DNA of 64,000 nt from Mycolicibacterium elephantis DSM 44368 (GCF_004014805.1 NZ_ATDN01000012.1:1-64000), one strand, 5' to 3'; positions 19,433 to 28,167 are shown, counted from the first letter of the stretch. Numbers and translations are program-made. The notes: generated by a model not told the origin, from the sequence alone.

Positions 19433-20056
19433 CTAGGCGCTCTGGTTCAGCACCGGCGGCCGCTTGACGTCGTCCTGGCGCAGATCGCCGGGGAAGCACG
19501 GGGAGCTCCCGATCAGCGAGGGCGCCTGGGTCGGGTCGGGCCGGGCCTCGATGTGGAGCACGTAACCGTCTGGGGCATAACCGAACCGGTTCGGCTTGGT
19601 GAAGCCGTCGCGCTCGAGGACATCCCAACCCCAGCTTTCCCAGATCCCGCCGACCTGCGCGATCAACGCCTTCACCTCCGTGTCCGGCGGCACCTTCATG
19701 TCCCGCCAGTCCTCGAGCTTCACCGGCGCGTTGCGGTCGGCGGGCTCGTCCTCGCAGTACGTCGTGCCGTCACCGACCATGTAGCGCGTCCCGTCCAGGC
19801 TGAAGCCCTCCGGCAGCGCGTCGATCGTCTGCTGCATATAGCGCAGCACCGTGTCCTGCGCCTCCTGCTGGCTCGTCGGGATCTTCGGATCGGCGGGAAC
19901 CGGCAACTGCTCCATGGGACCTCCTGGGATCTCGGTGGCGCCCGACGGCGTGGGCGGCCCGAGTGGACCTGGCTCGTCCGACGAGTTTCCGCAGGCAGCG
20001 ACCCCCGCCACGAGCAGTGTCGCGGCGGCTGCGGTGACGAGCGTTCGGCGCATCAT
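19433..20056 (-). CDS. Putative lipoprotein in the WXG/hydrolase operon
   Basis: This 207-residue protein has a lipoprotein signal: MMRR, a hydrophobic run, and lipobox VAAC with the acylated cysteine at residue 22. A proline-rich spacer follows. The mature part contains two well separated cysteines (TTYCEDEP, SSPCFPGD) that could be disulfide-bonded, and a WESWGWDVLERDG segment. It resembles small mycobacterial lipoproteins of unknown function. Its ATG overlaps the hydrolase stop (ATGA), so it is co-translated with the alpha/beta hydrolase and likely works with it at the cell envelope. From here rightward, base composition rises to the host level. Confidence 0.8.
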   Translation of the reverse strand: MMRRTLVTAAAATLLVAGVAACGNSSDEPGPLGPPTPSGATEIPGGPMEQLPVPADPKIPTSQQEAQDTVLRYMQQTIDALPEGFSLDGTRYMVGDGTTYCEDEPADRNAPVKLEDWRDMKVPPDTEVKALIAQVGGIWESWGWDVLERDGFTKPNRFGYAPDGYVLHIEARPDPTQAPSLIGSSPCFPGDLRQDDVKRPPVLNQSA

Positions 20057-21675
20057 GGTGTGAAGGTCGGCGGTGTGACGTCAGTTCTTCCGGCAATGAT
20101 GCGGCCCATGTTATCCAGCGCCGGGTTGCCGGCGCTCCAATAACTGCTGTGCGCGTCGACCGTGGGGGTGCCGAACGGGCCCGCTGCCCCCGGCGCCGCC
20201 TCGAACGGGATACCGCCGAACCGGCTGTTCATCGGGTCCGGGCCCAGCGTCGCGTAGGTGGCGACACCGATCATGTCGTTCTCGGCGCGCGACGCGAACA
20301 CGTTGGCCCCCGACGCCAAACTCAGGTCGCTGGCGTGGTCGGCCAAGATTCCCGGACTGCCCACCGCCACAACGTTGTTCACGTCCAGATGGTTACCGTC
20401 CAGCGCCGCCGCCCCCATCAACGTCGAGCCGTAGCTGTGCCCGATCACCGTATCGATCGACGGCACCGCCTCATGCGACGCGCGCAGCCCCGCCTGAAAC
20501 GCCGCCAGGTCGTCGCCGCCGTCGCGCGCATATCCCGGTGACGCGGCCTCGAACAGGTTCATCGGCCGGTCGTACCCCATCCACGTCGTGACGGAAACGT
20601 CACCGGCCTGCAGGTTCGGGTCGGCCCGCATCGCGGCCAGATACATCTGCTCGGACTTCTCGGCGCTGAACTCCAGCCGGGTCAAGTCCTGACCGGTGCC
20701 CGGCACGAACGTCGCGTTGCGCTTGGCGGTGTCGGGGTTGCCCATCGACACCGCCGCATGGCCCTCGTCGTCGATCAACCCGAGCAGCCGCGGCACACCG
20801 TCGCTCGACTGCAGTTCACCCTGAACGGCCTTGTAGCGGTTCATATCCTGGTGCGCGGCGTCCCAGCGCTGCTTCCACTCCCGGTAGGCCGGCGGATTCG
20901 GGTTCGGGCTGACGGGCCTGCCGCCGGCCGCCCACGCCGGATGCTCCTGCGCCAGCCGGTCGATCTCGGCCTGCGTGTCGCTGATCAGCTCGCCCAGATG
21001 GCGCCGGTTGTACTTGTCCTTGTCGAGAAACGGCATGCCCGGGTGGTTGCCGACGAAGTGGTCCTGCTCGTAGAGCCAATCCTTTTCGGCTTCGGTCAGC
21101 TGCTCCCAGCGCTCGTTGAACTCCTCCGGGTCCTCGGGCAGCGGCTCGGCCACCGCCTCCGGCGAGAAGTCCGGGATCGGCAGATCGCCGTCGGCCATAT
21201 CGATCGCGCGGGCGAGCTCGTCGTCGACCTGGTTGGCCTCCGCCAAGATCGCGTCCAGCCGGGGCTGCAGCTGCATCATCTTCAGCTCGGCCTCGATCGG
21301 CGACGCGCCCGCCATGCCCGGGCCGGGCAGCACCTGGTTGCTCACCGGGTCGATCGCCATGCCCAGGCTCTCCGCGTCGTCGCGCAGCGCCGCCAGATCC
21401 GCCTTGACTTTGTCGATGCCGTCGGCGGCGTTGGCCGCGGCCCGGCCGACCACCAGCTTCTCGTCGCCGTTGAGCTCGAGTTCGCGCCGGATCTCGTCGT
21501 TGGTCTGCCCCGCGGCGTCGGCCGCGTCACCACCCCAGCTCTCGAACGCCGGCAGCGACGCCAGCACCTCGGCGGTGTGAAACGACGCCTGGGCACTCGC
21601 CTGCGCCGCGTGAAACACCTGACGCACCGACTCGGCGTTCCACCGATCGATGTCGGCGACCGTCAGCACCGTCAC
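20053..21675 (-). CDS. WXG-like N-terminal domain fused to an alpha/beta hydrolase (DUF1023 type)
   Basis: This is a 540-residue protein. The N-terminal ~110 residues are helical with a W-x-G-like turn (SWGGD, Trp47), like WXG100 substrates of type VII secretion. A long helical middle follows. The C-terminal ~200 residues form a DUF1023 alpha/beta hydrolase with nucleophile Ser414 in GHSYGS, a likely acid at Asp467 (ENDMIG) and His509 (DAHSSYW), so the triad looks intact. It may be an ESX-exported lipase/esterase or effector; export is inference. GTG 21675 begins six bases after the small WXG gene, and the end overlaps the lipoprotein gene. No signal peptide is present. Confidence 0.85.
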   Translation of the reverse strand: MTVLTVADIDRWNAESVRQVFHAAQASAQASFHTAEVLASLPAFESWGGDAADAAGQTNDEIRRELELNGDEKLVVGRAAANAADGIDKVKADLAALRDDAESLGMAIDPVSNQVLPGPGMAGASPIEAELKMMQLQPRLDAILAEANQVDDELARAIDMADGDLPIPDFSPEAVAEPLPEDPEEFNERWEQLTEAEKDWLYEQDHFVGNHPGMPFLDKDKYNRRHLGELISDTQAEIDRLAQEHPAWAAGGRPVSPNPNPPAYREWKQRWDAAHQDMNRYKAVQGELQSSDGVPRLLGLIDDEGHAAVSMGNPDTAKRNATFVPGTGQDLTRLEFSAEKSEQMYLAAMRADPNLQAGDVSVTTWMGYDRPMNLFEAASPGYARDGGDDLAAFQAGLRASHEAVPSIDTVIGHSYGSTLMGAAALDGNHLDVNNVVAVGSPGILADHASDLSLASGANVFASRAENDMIGVATYATLGPDPMNSRFGGIPFEAAPGAAGPFGTPTVDAHSSYWSAGNPALDNMGRIIAGRTDVTPPTFTP

Positions 21676-21681
21676 GGCAGG

Positions 21682-22017
21682 TCACAGATTCTGCTGCGAC
21701 GCGAGCCGTTCGACCTCCGCCTTGACTTGCTCAACCTGCTCGGCGCTGTGCTGATCCGTCGCGCCGTACTCGGTGGCCGCGCACTTGAGCGCCTGACCGT
21801 GCTCGACGACCCGGGCCTGCAGCGCCGCGTCGGCCGCCTGCCACTTGGCCAGTCGCTTCGCCATCGACAGCGCCGACCGGCCCGTCCAGCCGGTCTGCGC
21901 GGACTCGATCTGACCGTGCGCGGAGGTGTGGCCCGTAGCCAACTCCGCGGCCTGACCGTCCGCCTGCACCGCCGATGTGTTCAGGTGCGACAAATTGGCT
22001 CGTAGGTGCCCCGACAT
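21682..22017 (-). CDS. Small WXG100-like protein, partner of the hydrolase
   Basis: This is a 111-residue helix-turn-helix protein with the WTG turn at residues 44-46 between two long helices, the classic layout of WXG100/ESX proteins. ATG 22017 is chosen because GGAGG lies eight bases upstream. An in-frame GTG at 22035 has no site. It would pair with the WXG-like N-terminus of the next gene product and be secreted through a type VII system or serve as its chaperone. No ESX machinery genes lie in this window. Function is inferred from fold signature and operon position. Confidence 0.75.
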   Translation of the reverse strand: MSGHLRANLSHLNTSAVQADGQAAELATGHTSAHGQIESAQTGWTGRSALSMAKRLAKWQAADAALQARVVEHGQALKCAATEYGATDQHSAEQVEQVKAEVERLASQQNL

Positions 22018-22105
22018 CCCGTATACCTCCGCCACGACCGAATCAACTCAGACTACCGGCCCGCAAACGGGTGTCCGCGCACCAATTTCGCTCGCGCGAC
22101 GCCGA

Positions 22106-22813
22106 TCAGACCTCGGCGAAGTTGCGCGTCACGGTCGGGTCGACCGGGATGCCCGGGCCCGTCGTCGTCGACACGGTGACCTTCTTCAGGTAGCGGCCCT
22201 TCGACGACGTCGGCTTGGCCCGCAGGATCTCGTCCAGCGCGGCGCCGTAGTTCTCGGCCAGCGCCTTCTCGTCGAACGACGCCTTGCCGATCACGAAGTG
22301 CAGGTTGGCGGCCTTGTCGACGCGGAAGTTGATCTTGCCGCCCTTGATGTCCTGCACGGCCTTGGCGATGTCGGTCGTCACCGTGCCGGTCTTCGGGTTC
22401 GGCATCAGGCCACGCGGACCCAGGATGCGCGCGATACGACCGACCTTGGCCATCTGGTCCGGGGTGGCGATCGCGGCGTCGAAGTCGAGGAACCCGCCCT
22501 GGATCTTCTCGATCAGGTCGTCGCTGCCGACGATGTCGGCGCCGGCGGCCTCGGCCTCGGCGGCCTTCTCACCGACCGCGAACACCGCGACGCGCGCGGT
22601 CTTACCGGTGCCGTGCGGCAGGTTCACGGTGCCGCGCACCATCTGGTCGGCCTTACGCGGGTCGACGCCCAGCCGGATCGCCACCTCGACGGTCGCGTCC
22701 TGCTTCTTGCTCGACGTCTCCTTGGCCAGCCGCGCGGCCTCCAGCGGGTGATACAGCTTCGAGCGGTCGATCTTCTCGGCGGCTTCGCGAAATGCCTTGC
22801 TCTTCTTGCTCAT
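22106..22813 (-). CDS. rplA: 50S ribosomal protein L1
   Basis: This 235-residue L1 protein binds 23S rRNA at the L1 stalk and often represses its own operon by binding the mRNA leader. Typical strings are [58 protein letters not shown] and [21 protein letters not shown] precedes the ATG. It follows rplK after a 131-base gap containing a stem-loop, which may be a control site. The position at the end of secE-nusG-rplK-rplA matches M. tuberculosis. Confidence 0.98.
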   Translation of the reverse strand: MSKKSKAFREAAEKIDRSKLYHPLEAARLAKETSSKKQDATVEVAIRLGVDPRKADQMVRGTVNLPHGTGKTARVAVFAVGEKAAEAEAAGADIVGSDDLIEKIQGGFLDFDAAIATPDQMAKVGRIARILGPRGLMPNPKTGTVTTDIAKAVQDIKGGKINFRVDKAANLHFVIGKASFDEKALAENYGAALDEILRAKPTSSKGRYLKKVTVSTTTGPGIPVDPTVTRNFAEV

Positions 22814-22877
22814 TGATCTCTCCTGTAGTTAGAAGTTGTGGTCATCCGGGCCGATGCCAGCCCTGCCACTTGTCCGT

Positions 22878-22934
22878 CGAAATAGCGTTCCAGGTTGCTG
22901 AACGCTGATGTCAACCGCCCGGAATGCTATTTCG
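22878..22934. promoter_or_regulatory. Stem-loop in the rplK-rplA gap
   Basis: Arms CGAAATAGCGTTCC (22878-22891) and GGAATGCTATTTCG (22921-22934) pair over 14 positions with one G-T mismatch. The 29-base loop itself contains GGTTG..CAACC. It lies between the rplK stop and the rplA start. Possible roles are L1 autoregulation, RNA processing or attenuation; which one is unknown. Confidence 0.6.
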
Positions 22935-22944
22935 GCGAAGTCTG

Positions 22945-23373
22945 CTATTCGACCGTGATGCCCATCGACCGGGCGGTGCCGGCGATGATCTTGGCGCCCT
23001 GCTCGATGTCGTTGGCGTTCAGGTCGTCCTTCTTGGTCTCGGCGATCTCGCGCACCTGATCCCAGGTCACCTTGGCGACCTTGTTGATGTGCGGCTCCCC
23101 CGAGCCCTTCTGCACACCGGCGGCCTTCAGCAGCAGCTTGGCCGCGGGCGGGGTCTTCAGCTTGAAGTCGAAGCTGCGGTCCTCGTAGACGGTGATCTCC
23201 ACGGGCACGACGTTGCCGCGCTGGTTCTCCGTCGCGGCGTTGTACGCCTTGCAGAACTCCATGATGTTGACGCCGTGCTGGCCGAGCGCCGGACCCACCG
23301 GCGGGGCGGGGTTGGCCTGCCCGGCCTGAATCTGCAGCTTGATCAGCCCGATGACTTTCTTCTTCGGGGCCAT
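22945..23373 (-). CDS. rplK: 50S ribosomal protein L11
   Basis: This 142-residue L11 forms the GTPase-associated centre with 23S rRNA and influences factor binding and thiostrepton sensitivity. Recognisable strings are [50 protein letters not shown] and [18 protein letters not shown], full length for the family. GGAAG precedes the ATG. It is separated from nusG by a perfect 16-bp stem-loop. Confidence 0.98.
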   Translation of the reverse strand: MAPKKKVIGLIKLQIQAGQANPAPPVGPALGQHGVNIMEFCKAYNAATENQRGNVVPVEITVYEDRSFDFKLKTPPAAKLLLKAAGVQKGSGEPHINKVAKVTWDQVREIAETKKDDLNANDIEQGAKIIAGTARSMGITVE

Positions 23374-23392
23374 TTCTTCCTCTCGTTTCCTT

Positions 23393-23445
23393 GCGATTTG
23401 TGTGCGTTTTGTTGCGGTGAGCGCGCCTTAACGCACACAAATCGC
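23393..23445. repeat. Perfect 16-bp stem-loop between nusG and rplK (hairpin family copy A)
   Basis: GCGATTTGTGTGCGTT (23393-23408) and AACGCACACAAATCGC (23430-23445) are exact inverted repeats with a 21-base loop containing CGGTGAGCGC. A related hairpin lies at 49321-49363. Stem differences between the two are compensated on both sides. It lacks a U tract, so a classical terminator is unlikely. It may attenuate or process the nusG-rplK transcript. Confidence 0.8.
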
Positions 23446-23447
23446 TA

Positions 23448-24266
<819 letters not shown>

Positions 24267-24291
24267 TCAGTCCTCTCACTTCATCCGCTCG

Positions 24292-24741
24292 TCAGCCGAA
24301 AACCAGGTTGACAAGCTTGCTCAGGCCATAGTCGGCAGCAAAGATCATCGCGACCATGAACGCCAGGAAGACCAGCACCACCGTGGTGTAGCTGACCATC
24401 TGCTTGCGGTTCGGCCAGATGACCTTGCGCAGCTCGGCGACGACCTGCTGCAGGTAGGTCCAGACGAAAACCAACGGGTTGCGCGACGGGCCGTCACCGC
24501 GCTTCTTGGCGGTCTTCTTCTTTTTCCCCGACCCGTTCTTGGTCGGTGCGGCCTCGGTTCCCGTGGCCAGGTCGACGGCGTCGCTCTCCCCCTCCGCGGC
24601 TGCGCCGCGCCGCGACCGCTTCCCGGTCGGCCGCGCCGGCGTGGCCACCGCGGTGCGGCCGTCGCTGCTGCGACCACCGCCGGGCTCAGGGTTGCTGCCG
24701 GCGCCTGTCGAATCCGGGCGTTCCGGCTCGGAATCGCTCAC
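24292..24741 (-). CDS. secE: Preprotein translocase subunit SecE
   Basis: This is a 149-residue SecE, longer than the ~60-residue core because of a charged N-terminal extension of about 85 residues rich in Gly, Ser, Lys and Arg. The conserved part is PLVFVWTYLQQVVAELRKVIWPNRKQM, with the amphipathic helix, then one membrane helix (VVLVFLAFMVAMIFAADYGL). It stabilises SecY in the Sec translocon. GTG 24741 is the start. It sits directly upstream of nusG, 28 bases away, the near-universal bacterial arrangement. Confidence 0.96.
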   Translation of the reverse strand: MSDSEPERPDSTGAGSNPEPGGGRSSDGRTAVATPARPTGKRSRRGAAAEGESDAVDLATGTEAAPTKNGSGKKKKTAKKRGDGPSRNPLVFVWTYLQQVVAELRKVIWPNRKQMVSYTTVVLVFLAFMVAMIFAADYGLSKLVNLVFG

Positions 24742-24808
24742 CGCATGCCTTTCGTCTTGGTCGTGTGGTCACCTTCCAGTGTCCACACTTGTCGAGTATT
24801 CAGTTGAG

Positions 24809-24881
<73 letters not shown>

Positions 24882-25026
24882 TCAGGATGGCACGGCAGGC
24901 AACCATCCGGTCCGGGGCTCACACAATTTGCGCGCTCCCCGATTCGGTGATCGAAAACCGATGGACAGCGCGCTTGGACTGGGAAAACCCCGAGCTACGA
25001 GTGTAGCGCGCCACCCGAGTCAGTTA

Positions 25027-25578
25027 CTAATCCGCCGCCTTCGCCTCGGTCTCGGCGGCCTCGGCGCTGTCGTGCGTGACGGGCTTGCGCGTGACCTGGC
25101 CCGTCTTGGGGTCCCAGCCCGCCGAGATGGAGTTGTCCCCCTCGTGGCCCATCAGCGTCGTGAAGGACTCCATCACCACCTCGCCGCTCGGGTCGGTGAG
25201 CACGTTGCGGGTGGTGACGATGTCGGCGCCGAACCGTTCGTCGACGGTCTCGATGTGCAGCACGCCGGTGAGCGCGTCGCCTTCCTTGATCGGCCGGTGG
25301 TACTTGAACTTCTGATCCACCTGCACGATCTGCATGGTCTCGAAGCCCACGTCGTTGTGCTGGAAGAAGTGCCGCTGGATCATCACCGCGAAGATAGACA
25401 TGAACGTCAGCGGCGCGACCAGCCCGTCGTGCCCGGACGCCTCGGCGGCCACCACGTCGTAGCTCTGCGGGTCCTCGGCCTTGACCGCGTTGGCATACTG
25501 GCGGATCTGCTCGCGACCCACGACGAACGGCTCGGGGTACTTCCACACCATGCCCCGGATGTCGATTTTGAGGGCCAT
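25027..25578 (-). CDS. hadC: (3R)-hydroxyacyl-ACP dehydratase subunit HadC
   Basis: This is a 183-residue hot-dog-fold substrate-recognition subunit of the FAS-II dehydratase. HadBC acts on longer meromycolate intermediates during mycolic acid synthesis. Motifs include YPEPFVVGREQIRQYANAVK, LVAPLTFMSIFAVMIQ, QIVQVDQKFKYHRPIKEGD and VTTRNVLTD, closely parallel to HadA in the same operon. A charged Ala/Glu/Lys tail ends it. The ATG lies three bases after the hadB stop, so translation is coupled. Confidence 0.95.
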   Translation of the reverse strand: MALKIDIRGMVWKYPEPFVVGREQIRQYANAVKAEDPQSYDVVAAEASGHDGLVAPLTFMSIFAVMIQRHFFQHNDVGFETMQIVQVDQKFKYHRPIKEGDALTGVLHIETVDERFGADIVTTRNVLTDPSGEVVMESFTTLMGHEGDNSISAGWDPKTGQVTRKPVTHDSAEAAETEAKAAD

Positions 25579-25581
25579 GAG

Positions 25582-26010
25582 CTACGCCAGCTTCGCGACA
25601 GCGATCGCGCGGCCGAAGATCTTCTTCCCCCCGGCGGTGGCGGACAACGCGATCGTGACGGACTTGGTCTCGGGCTCAACGGATTTCACGCGGCCGTTGA
25701 AAACGATCTCGGCGCCGACACCGTCGTTGGGCACGGGCACCACCGCGGTGAAGCGCACGTTGTACTCGGTGACCGCGGCCGGGTCGCCCACCCACGAGGT
25801 GACGTATCCGCCGCCGAGGCCCATGGTCAGCATGCCGTGCGCGATGGCGGTGTCCAGGCCCACCTGCTTGGCGATCTCGTCATCCCAGTGAATCGGGTTG
25901 AGGTCGCCGGAGACCCCGGCGTAGTTCACCAGGTCCTGCCGCGTCAGCGGGATCACTTTCTCGGGAAGCTGATCACCTACCTTCACCGAATCGAACTCAC
26001 GCAGTGGCAT
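25582..26010 (-). CDS. hadB: (3R)-hydroxyacyl-ACP dehydratase subunit HadB (catalytic)
   Basis: This is the 142-residue MaoC-like catalytic subunit. Asp36 and His41 in SGDLNPIHW are the hydratase catalytic pair described for HadB of M. tuberculosis. IAHGMLTMGLGGGYV and GAEIVFNGRVKSVEPETKSV are also typical. It dehydrates 3-hydroxyacyl-AcpM in FAS-II with HadA or HadC. ATG 26010 is chosen (start MPLREFDSV). The open frame upstream to 26082 overlaps hadA deeply and is not family-like. It overlaps the hadA end by 14 bases. Confidence 0.96.
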   Translation of the reverse strand: MPLREFDSVKVGDQLPEKVIPLTRQDLVNYAGVSGDLNPIHWDDEIAKQVGLDTAIAHGMLTMGLGGGYVTSWVGDPAAVTEYNVRFTAVVPVPNDGVGAEIVFNGRVKSVEPETKSVTIALSATAGGKKIFGRAIAVAKLA

Positions 26011-26476
26011 CGCTGAAACCCTCTTCTCCCTCTTCACCCGTGCGACCCGCCAGGGTCGTGTACGTCTCCTGCACCAGGTCACCGTTCTCGTTGGTGACGA
26101 CGTTCTTGGTCACGATGATGTCGGCGCCGTGCGCCTGCCGAACCGAGTCGACGTAGACGTCGCAGTAGAGCTTGTCCCCGGCGAAGATCGGCTTGATGTA
26201 CTTGAGCACCTGATCGACCTGCACGATCTTCATGTCGGAGAGGCCGATGTTGGCGTGCTCGAAGAACGCCACCTGCGCCATGTAGCCGAACACCGAGGTG
26301 AACGTCAGCGGCGCGGGCAGCCGGTCGTGGCCCAGTTCGTCGGCGACTTCTTCATCGAAGAACACCGGATCGTCGTTCTTGACCGCGGTCGCGTACTCGC
26401 GAATCTTCTCCCGGCCGACGATGTAGTGGTCGGGATAGCGGAAGTGCATCCCGACGATCCGCTGAGACAGAGACAC
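25997..26476 (-). CDS. hadA: (3R)-hydroxyacyl-ACP dehydratase subunit HadA
   Basis: This is a 159-residue hot-dog-fold subunit that pairs with HadB for early, shorter-chain FAS-II cycles. Visible are YPDHYIVGREKIREYATAVK, LPAPLTFTSVFGYMAQVAFF, KIVQVDQVLKYIKPIFAGD and IIVTKNVVTNENGD. As in other HadA proteins, the Asp-x4-His pair of HadB is absent, so it serves for binding rather than catalysis. In M. tuberculosis the HadAB dimer is the reported target of thiocarlide/isoxyl-type drugs. GTG 26476 is the start, 15 bases after rpmG. Confidence 0.95.
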   Translation of the reverse strand: MSLSQRIVGMHFRYPDHYIVGREKIREYATAVKNDDPVFFDEEVADELGHDRLPAPLTFTSVFGYMAQVAFFEHANIGLSDMKIVQVDQVLKYIKPIFAGDKLYCDVYVDSVRQAHGADIIVTKNVVTNENGDLVQETYTTLAGRTGEEGEEGFSDATA

Positions 26477-26491
26477 GCTGAGCGGAACCGC

Positions 26492-26659
26492 CTACCGCGA
26501 CTCTTTATGCGGCTGATGCTTGCCGCAGTTCGGGCAGAACTTCTTGATCTCGAGCCGGTCGGGATCGTTGCGGCGGTTCTTCTTAGTGATGTAGTTGCGG
26601 TGCTTGCACACCTCGCAGGCCAAGGTGATCTTGGGCCGGATGTCGGTGCTGGAGGCCAC
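26492..26659 (-). CDS. rpmG: 50S ribosomal protein L33, zinc-binding form
   Basis: This 55-residue protein begins with GTG 26659 ([20 protein letters not shown]) and ends KHQPHKESR. It has two Cys-x2-Cys pairs (CEVC and CPNC), so it is the C+ zinc-ribbon form of L33. It corresponds to rpmG2 next to hadA in M. tuberculosis. Zinc-independent paralogues, when present elsewhere, replace such forms under zinc starvation; none lies in this window. Confidence 0.95.
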   Translation of the reverse strand: MASSTDIRPKITLACEVCKHRNYITKKNRRNDPDRLEIKKFCPNCGKHQPHKESR

Positions 26660-26697
26660 TTCTTCAGTCCTTTATCTACGCGTCCGTTGTGCTCTTG

Positions 26698-26771
26698 TAG
26701 CGGTGGGGGGACTCGATCCCCCGACCTCACGATTATGAGTCGTGCGCTCTAACCAGCTGAGCTACACCGCC
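26698..26771 (-). tRNA. metT: tRNA-Met (anticodon CAT, elongator type)
   Basis: On the minus strand, GGCGGTG opens the acceptor stem and pairs with CACCGCT, giving a G-U at the first pair. The D-arm (AGCTCAGCTGGTTAGAGC), anticodon loop CTCATAA and T-arm GGATCGAGTCC are clear. The paired first base and normal D-arm fit an elongator rather than an initiator. Confidence 0.94.
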
Positions 26772-26832
26772 ATACCGGCGCCGCCGCCGCAAGCCAAGTA
26801 ACCCGTCGCTTCGCTCGCCCGGCTGTCCACCG

Positions 26833-26905
26833 AGCCCCCTAACGGAATCGAACCGTTGACCTTTTCCTTACCATGGAAACGCTCTGCCGACTGAGCTAAG
26901 GGGGC
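26833..26905 (-). tRNA. thrT: tRNA-Thr (anticodon GGT)
   Basis: On the minus strand, GCCCCCT pairs with AGGGGGC, with U as discriminator. The D-arm AGCTCAGTCGGCAGAGC, anticodon loop around CATGGTAA and T-arm GGTTCGATTCC are present. It is the first of the tRNA-Thr, tRNA-Met, rpmG, hadABC series, matching M. tuberculosis order. Confidence 0.95.
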
Positions 26906-27295
26906 CGCGACCCGCAACCGTACCGCGGGCCTTAAAGAGGGTACAGCCTCGCTGATTGGCGCGCCAAACCGCTGGTGATCGCGGGGGTCGACGGCCGAGT
27001 GCGTCACCGGTCCGGGGGTCGACGGCCCAGGCCGAGTGAGTCGCCTGTCCGGGGACACATCCCTCAATGCCAACCTCTGAGCGAAAAATTCGCGGAAGTT
27101 ACGCACCGCGGTAGTAGGTGAGCGAAAAATTCGCGCGTAGCTTGGCACTTCGCACATCATCCCCCAGAGCGGCCGGGCGGGCTGAGCCGGACCCGCCAGC
27201 ACCGTCCCCGCCCTGAGCGGCCGGGCGGAACCCGCCAGCACCCCGCCCTCCGCCGTTTCGCGCAATGCGCGCGCCAGGGGTGATAGGACAAACAC
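26906..27295. other. 390-base intergenic region holding an inverted-repeat element and a short duplication
   Basis: No gene is supported. It holds the inverted-repeat element at 27051-27170. A small direct repeat follows: GAGCGGCCGGGCGG at 27167-27180 and 27215-27228, each followed by ACCCGCCAGCACC (27191-27203 and 27230-27242). The promoter for the tRNA/rpmG/had block must lie in the left part. The NYN gene has GATAGGAC a few bases before its GTG and no ribosome site, which fits a leaderless start. Confidence 0.5.
27051..27170. repeat. Dispersed inverted-repeat element, copy 1
   Basis: The outer parts are near-inverted: AATGCCAACCT at the left (27066) and the complement of AAGTGCCAAGCTACGCGCG at the right (ending 27150). 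Inside, TGAGCGAAAAATTCGCG occurs twice in direct orientation (27078-27094 and 27119-27135), each with its own GCGAA..TTCGC palindrome. Flanks GGGGACAC and ATCATCCCC are shared with copy 2 at 34993-35113. There is no coding capacity. Confidence 0.75.
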
Positions 27296-28153
27296 GTGAC
27301 CGATTCCGATGTGGCGCGGGTGGCGGTGTACATCGACTTCGACAACATCGTCATCTCGCGCTATGACCAGATCCACGGGCGCAACTCGTTTCAGCGCGAC
27401 AAGGCCGCCGGCTTCCACAAGAAACCCGGCCGGCTGGCCGATGCCCGCATCGACCTCGGCGCCATCATCGACTTCGCCTCCTCGTTCGGCACCCTGGTAC
27501 TGACCAGGGCCTACGCCGACTGGTCGGCCGACGTCAACGCCGACTACCGCGACCAGCTCGTCGCCCGCGCCGTCGACCTGGTCCAGCTGTTCCCCGCCGC
27601 CGCCTACGGCAAGAACGCCGCCGACATCCGGCTGGCCGTCGACGCCGTCGAGGACATGTTCCGGCTGCCCGACCTCACCCACGTCGTGATCGTCGCCGGC
27701 GACTCCGACTACATCCCGCTGGCCCAGCGCTGCAAACGCCTCGGCCGCTACGTCGTCGGCATCGGCATCACCGGCTCGATCAGCCGCTCGCTGACCGCCG
27801 CGTGCGACGAGTACGTCTCCTACGACGATCTGCCCGGCATCGCCCCCGTGCGGCCGGCGCCCAAGCGGCGACGCACCAAGGCCGACGCCGAGGAGGAGCC
27901 CGAGGCCCCCGACCCGCAGGCCGCGGCGACGGCTCTGCTGGAGCGCGCGCTGCGGATCGGGCACGAGAAGGACGACGCCGAGTGGCTGCACAACTCGGCG
28001 GTCAAGGCGCAGATGAAGCGGATGGACCCGTCGTTCTCGGAGCGTTCGCTGGGCTTCCGCTCGTTCAGCGACTTCCTGCGCTCCCGCAGCGACCTCGTCG
28101 AACTCGACGAGAGCAGCACCACCCGGATGGTCCGGCTGCGCAGTGACGAGTGA
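27296..28153 (+). CDS. NYN-domain RNase-like protein with C-terminal LOTUS/OST-HTH domain
   Basis: This is a 285-residue protein. Residues 1-170 form a NYN (PIN-like) nuclease domain with acidic residues in VYIDFDNIVISRYD, DVNADYRDQLVARAVDL and VAGDSDYIPLAQRCKRLG. A charged KRRRTK linker follows. Residues ~205-285 look like an OST-HTH/LOTUS RNA-binding domain (ALRIGHEKDDAEWL, MDPSFSERSLGFRSFSDFLRS). Together they suggest an RNA-targeting endonuclease in the cytoplasm; the target RNA is unknown. GTG 27296 is probably leaderless. It ends against the next gene's promoter. Confidence 0.85.
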   Translation: MTDSDVARVAVYIDFDNIVISRYDQIHGRNSFQRDKAAGFHKKPGRLADARIDLGAIIDFASSFGTLVLTRAYADWSADVNADYRDQLVARAVDLVQLFPAAAYGKNAADIRLAVDAVEDMFRLPDLTHVVIVAGDSDYIPLAQRCKRLGRYVVGIGITGSISRSLTAACDEYVSYDDLPGIAPVRPAPKRRRTKADAEEEPEAPDPQAAATALLERALRIGHEKDDAEWLHNSAVKAQMKRMDPSFSERSLGFRSFSDFLRSRSDLVELDESSTTRMVRLRSDE

Positions 28154-28161
28154 GCCGCCGA

Positions 28162-28167
28162 TACCCT
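28162..28167 (+). promoter_or_regulatory. Candidate -10 element TACCCT for a leaderless transcript
   Basis: TACCCT fits the mycobacterial TANNNT -10 pattern and ends six bases before ATG 28174. No ribosome site lies between, so transcription would start at or next to the ATG. It is not tested experimentally here. Confidence 0.45.

Noticed and set aside
20758-22005. 415-codon plus-strand open frame antisense to the hydrolase and WXG genes
   Set aside because: Arg/Leu/Val-rich low-complexity shadow; the minus-strand genes have ribosome sites and motifs.
23393-23445. Simple intrinsic terminator for nusG
   Set aside because: There is no U tract on either strand after the stem, and rplK transcription is expected to continue through it.
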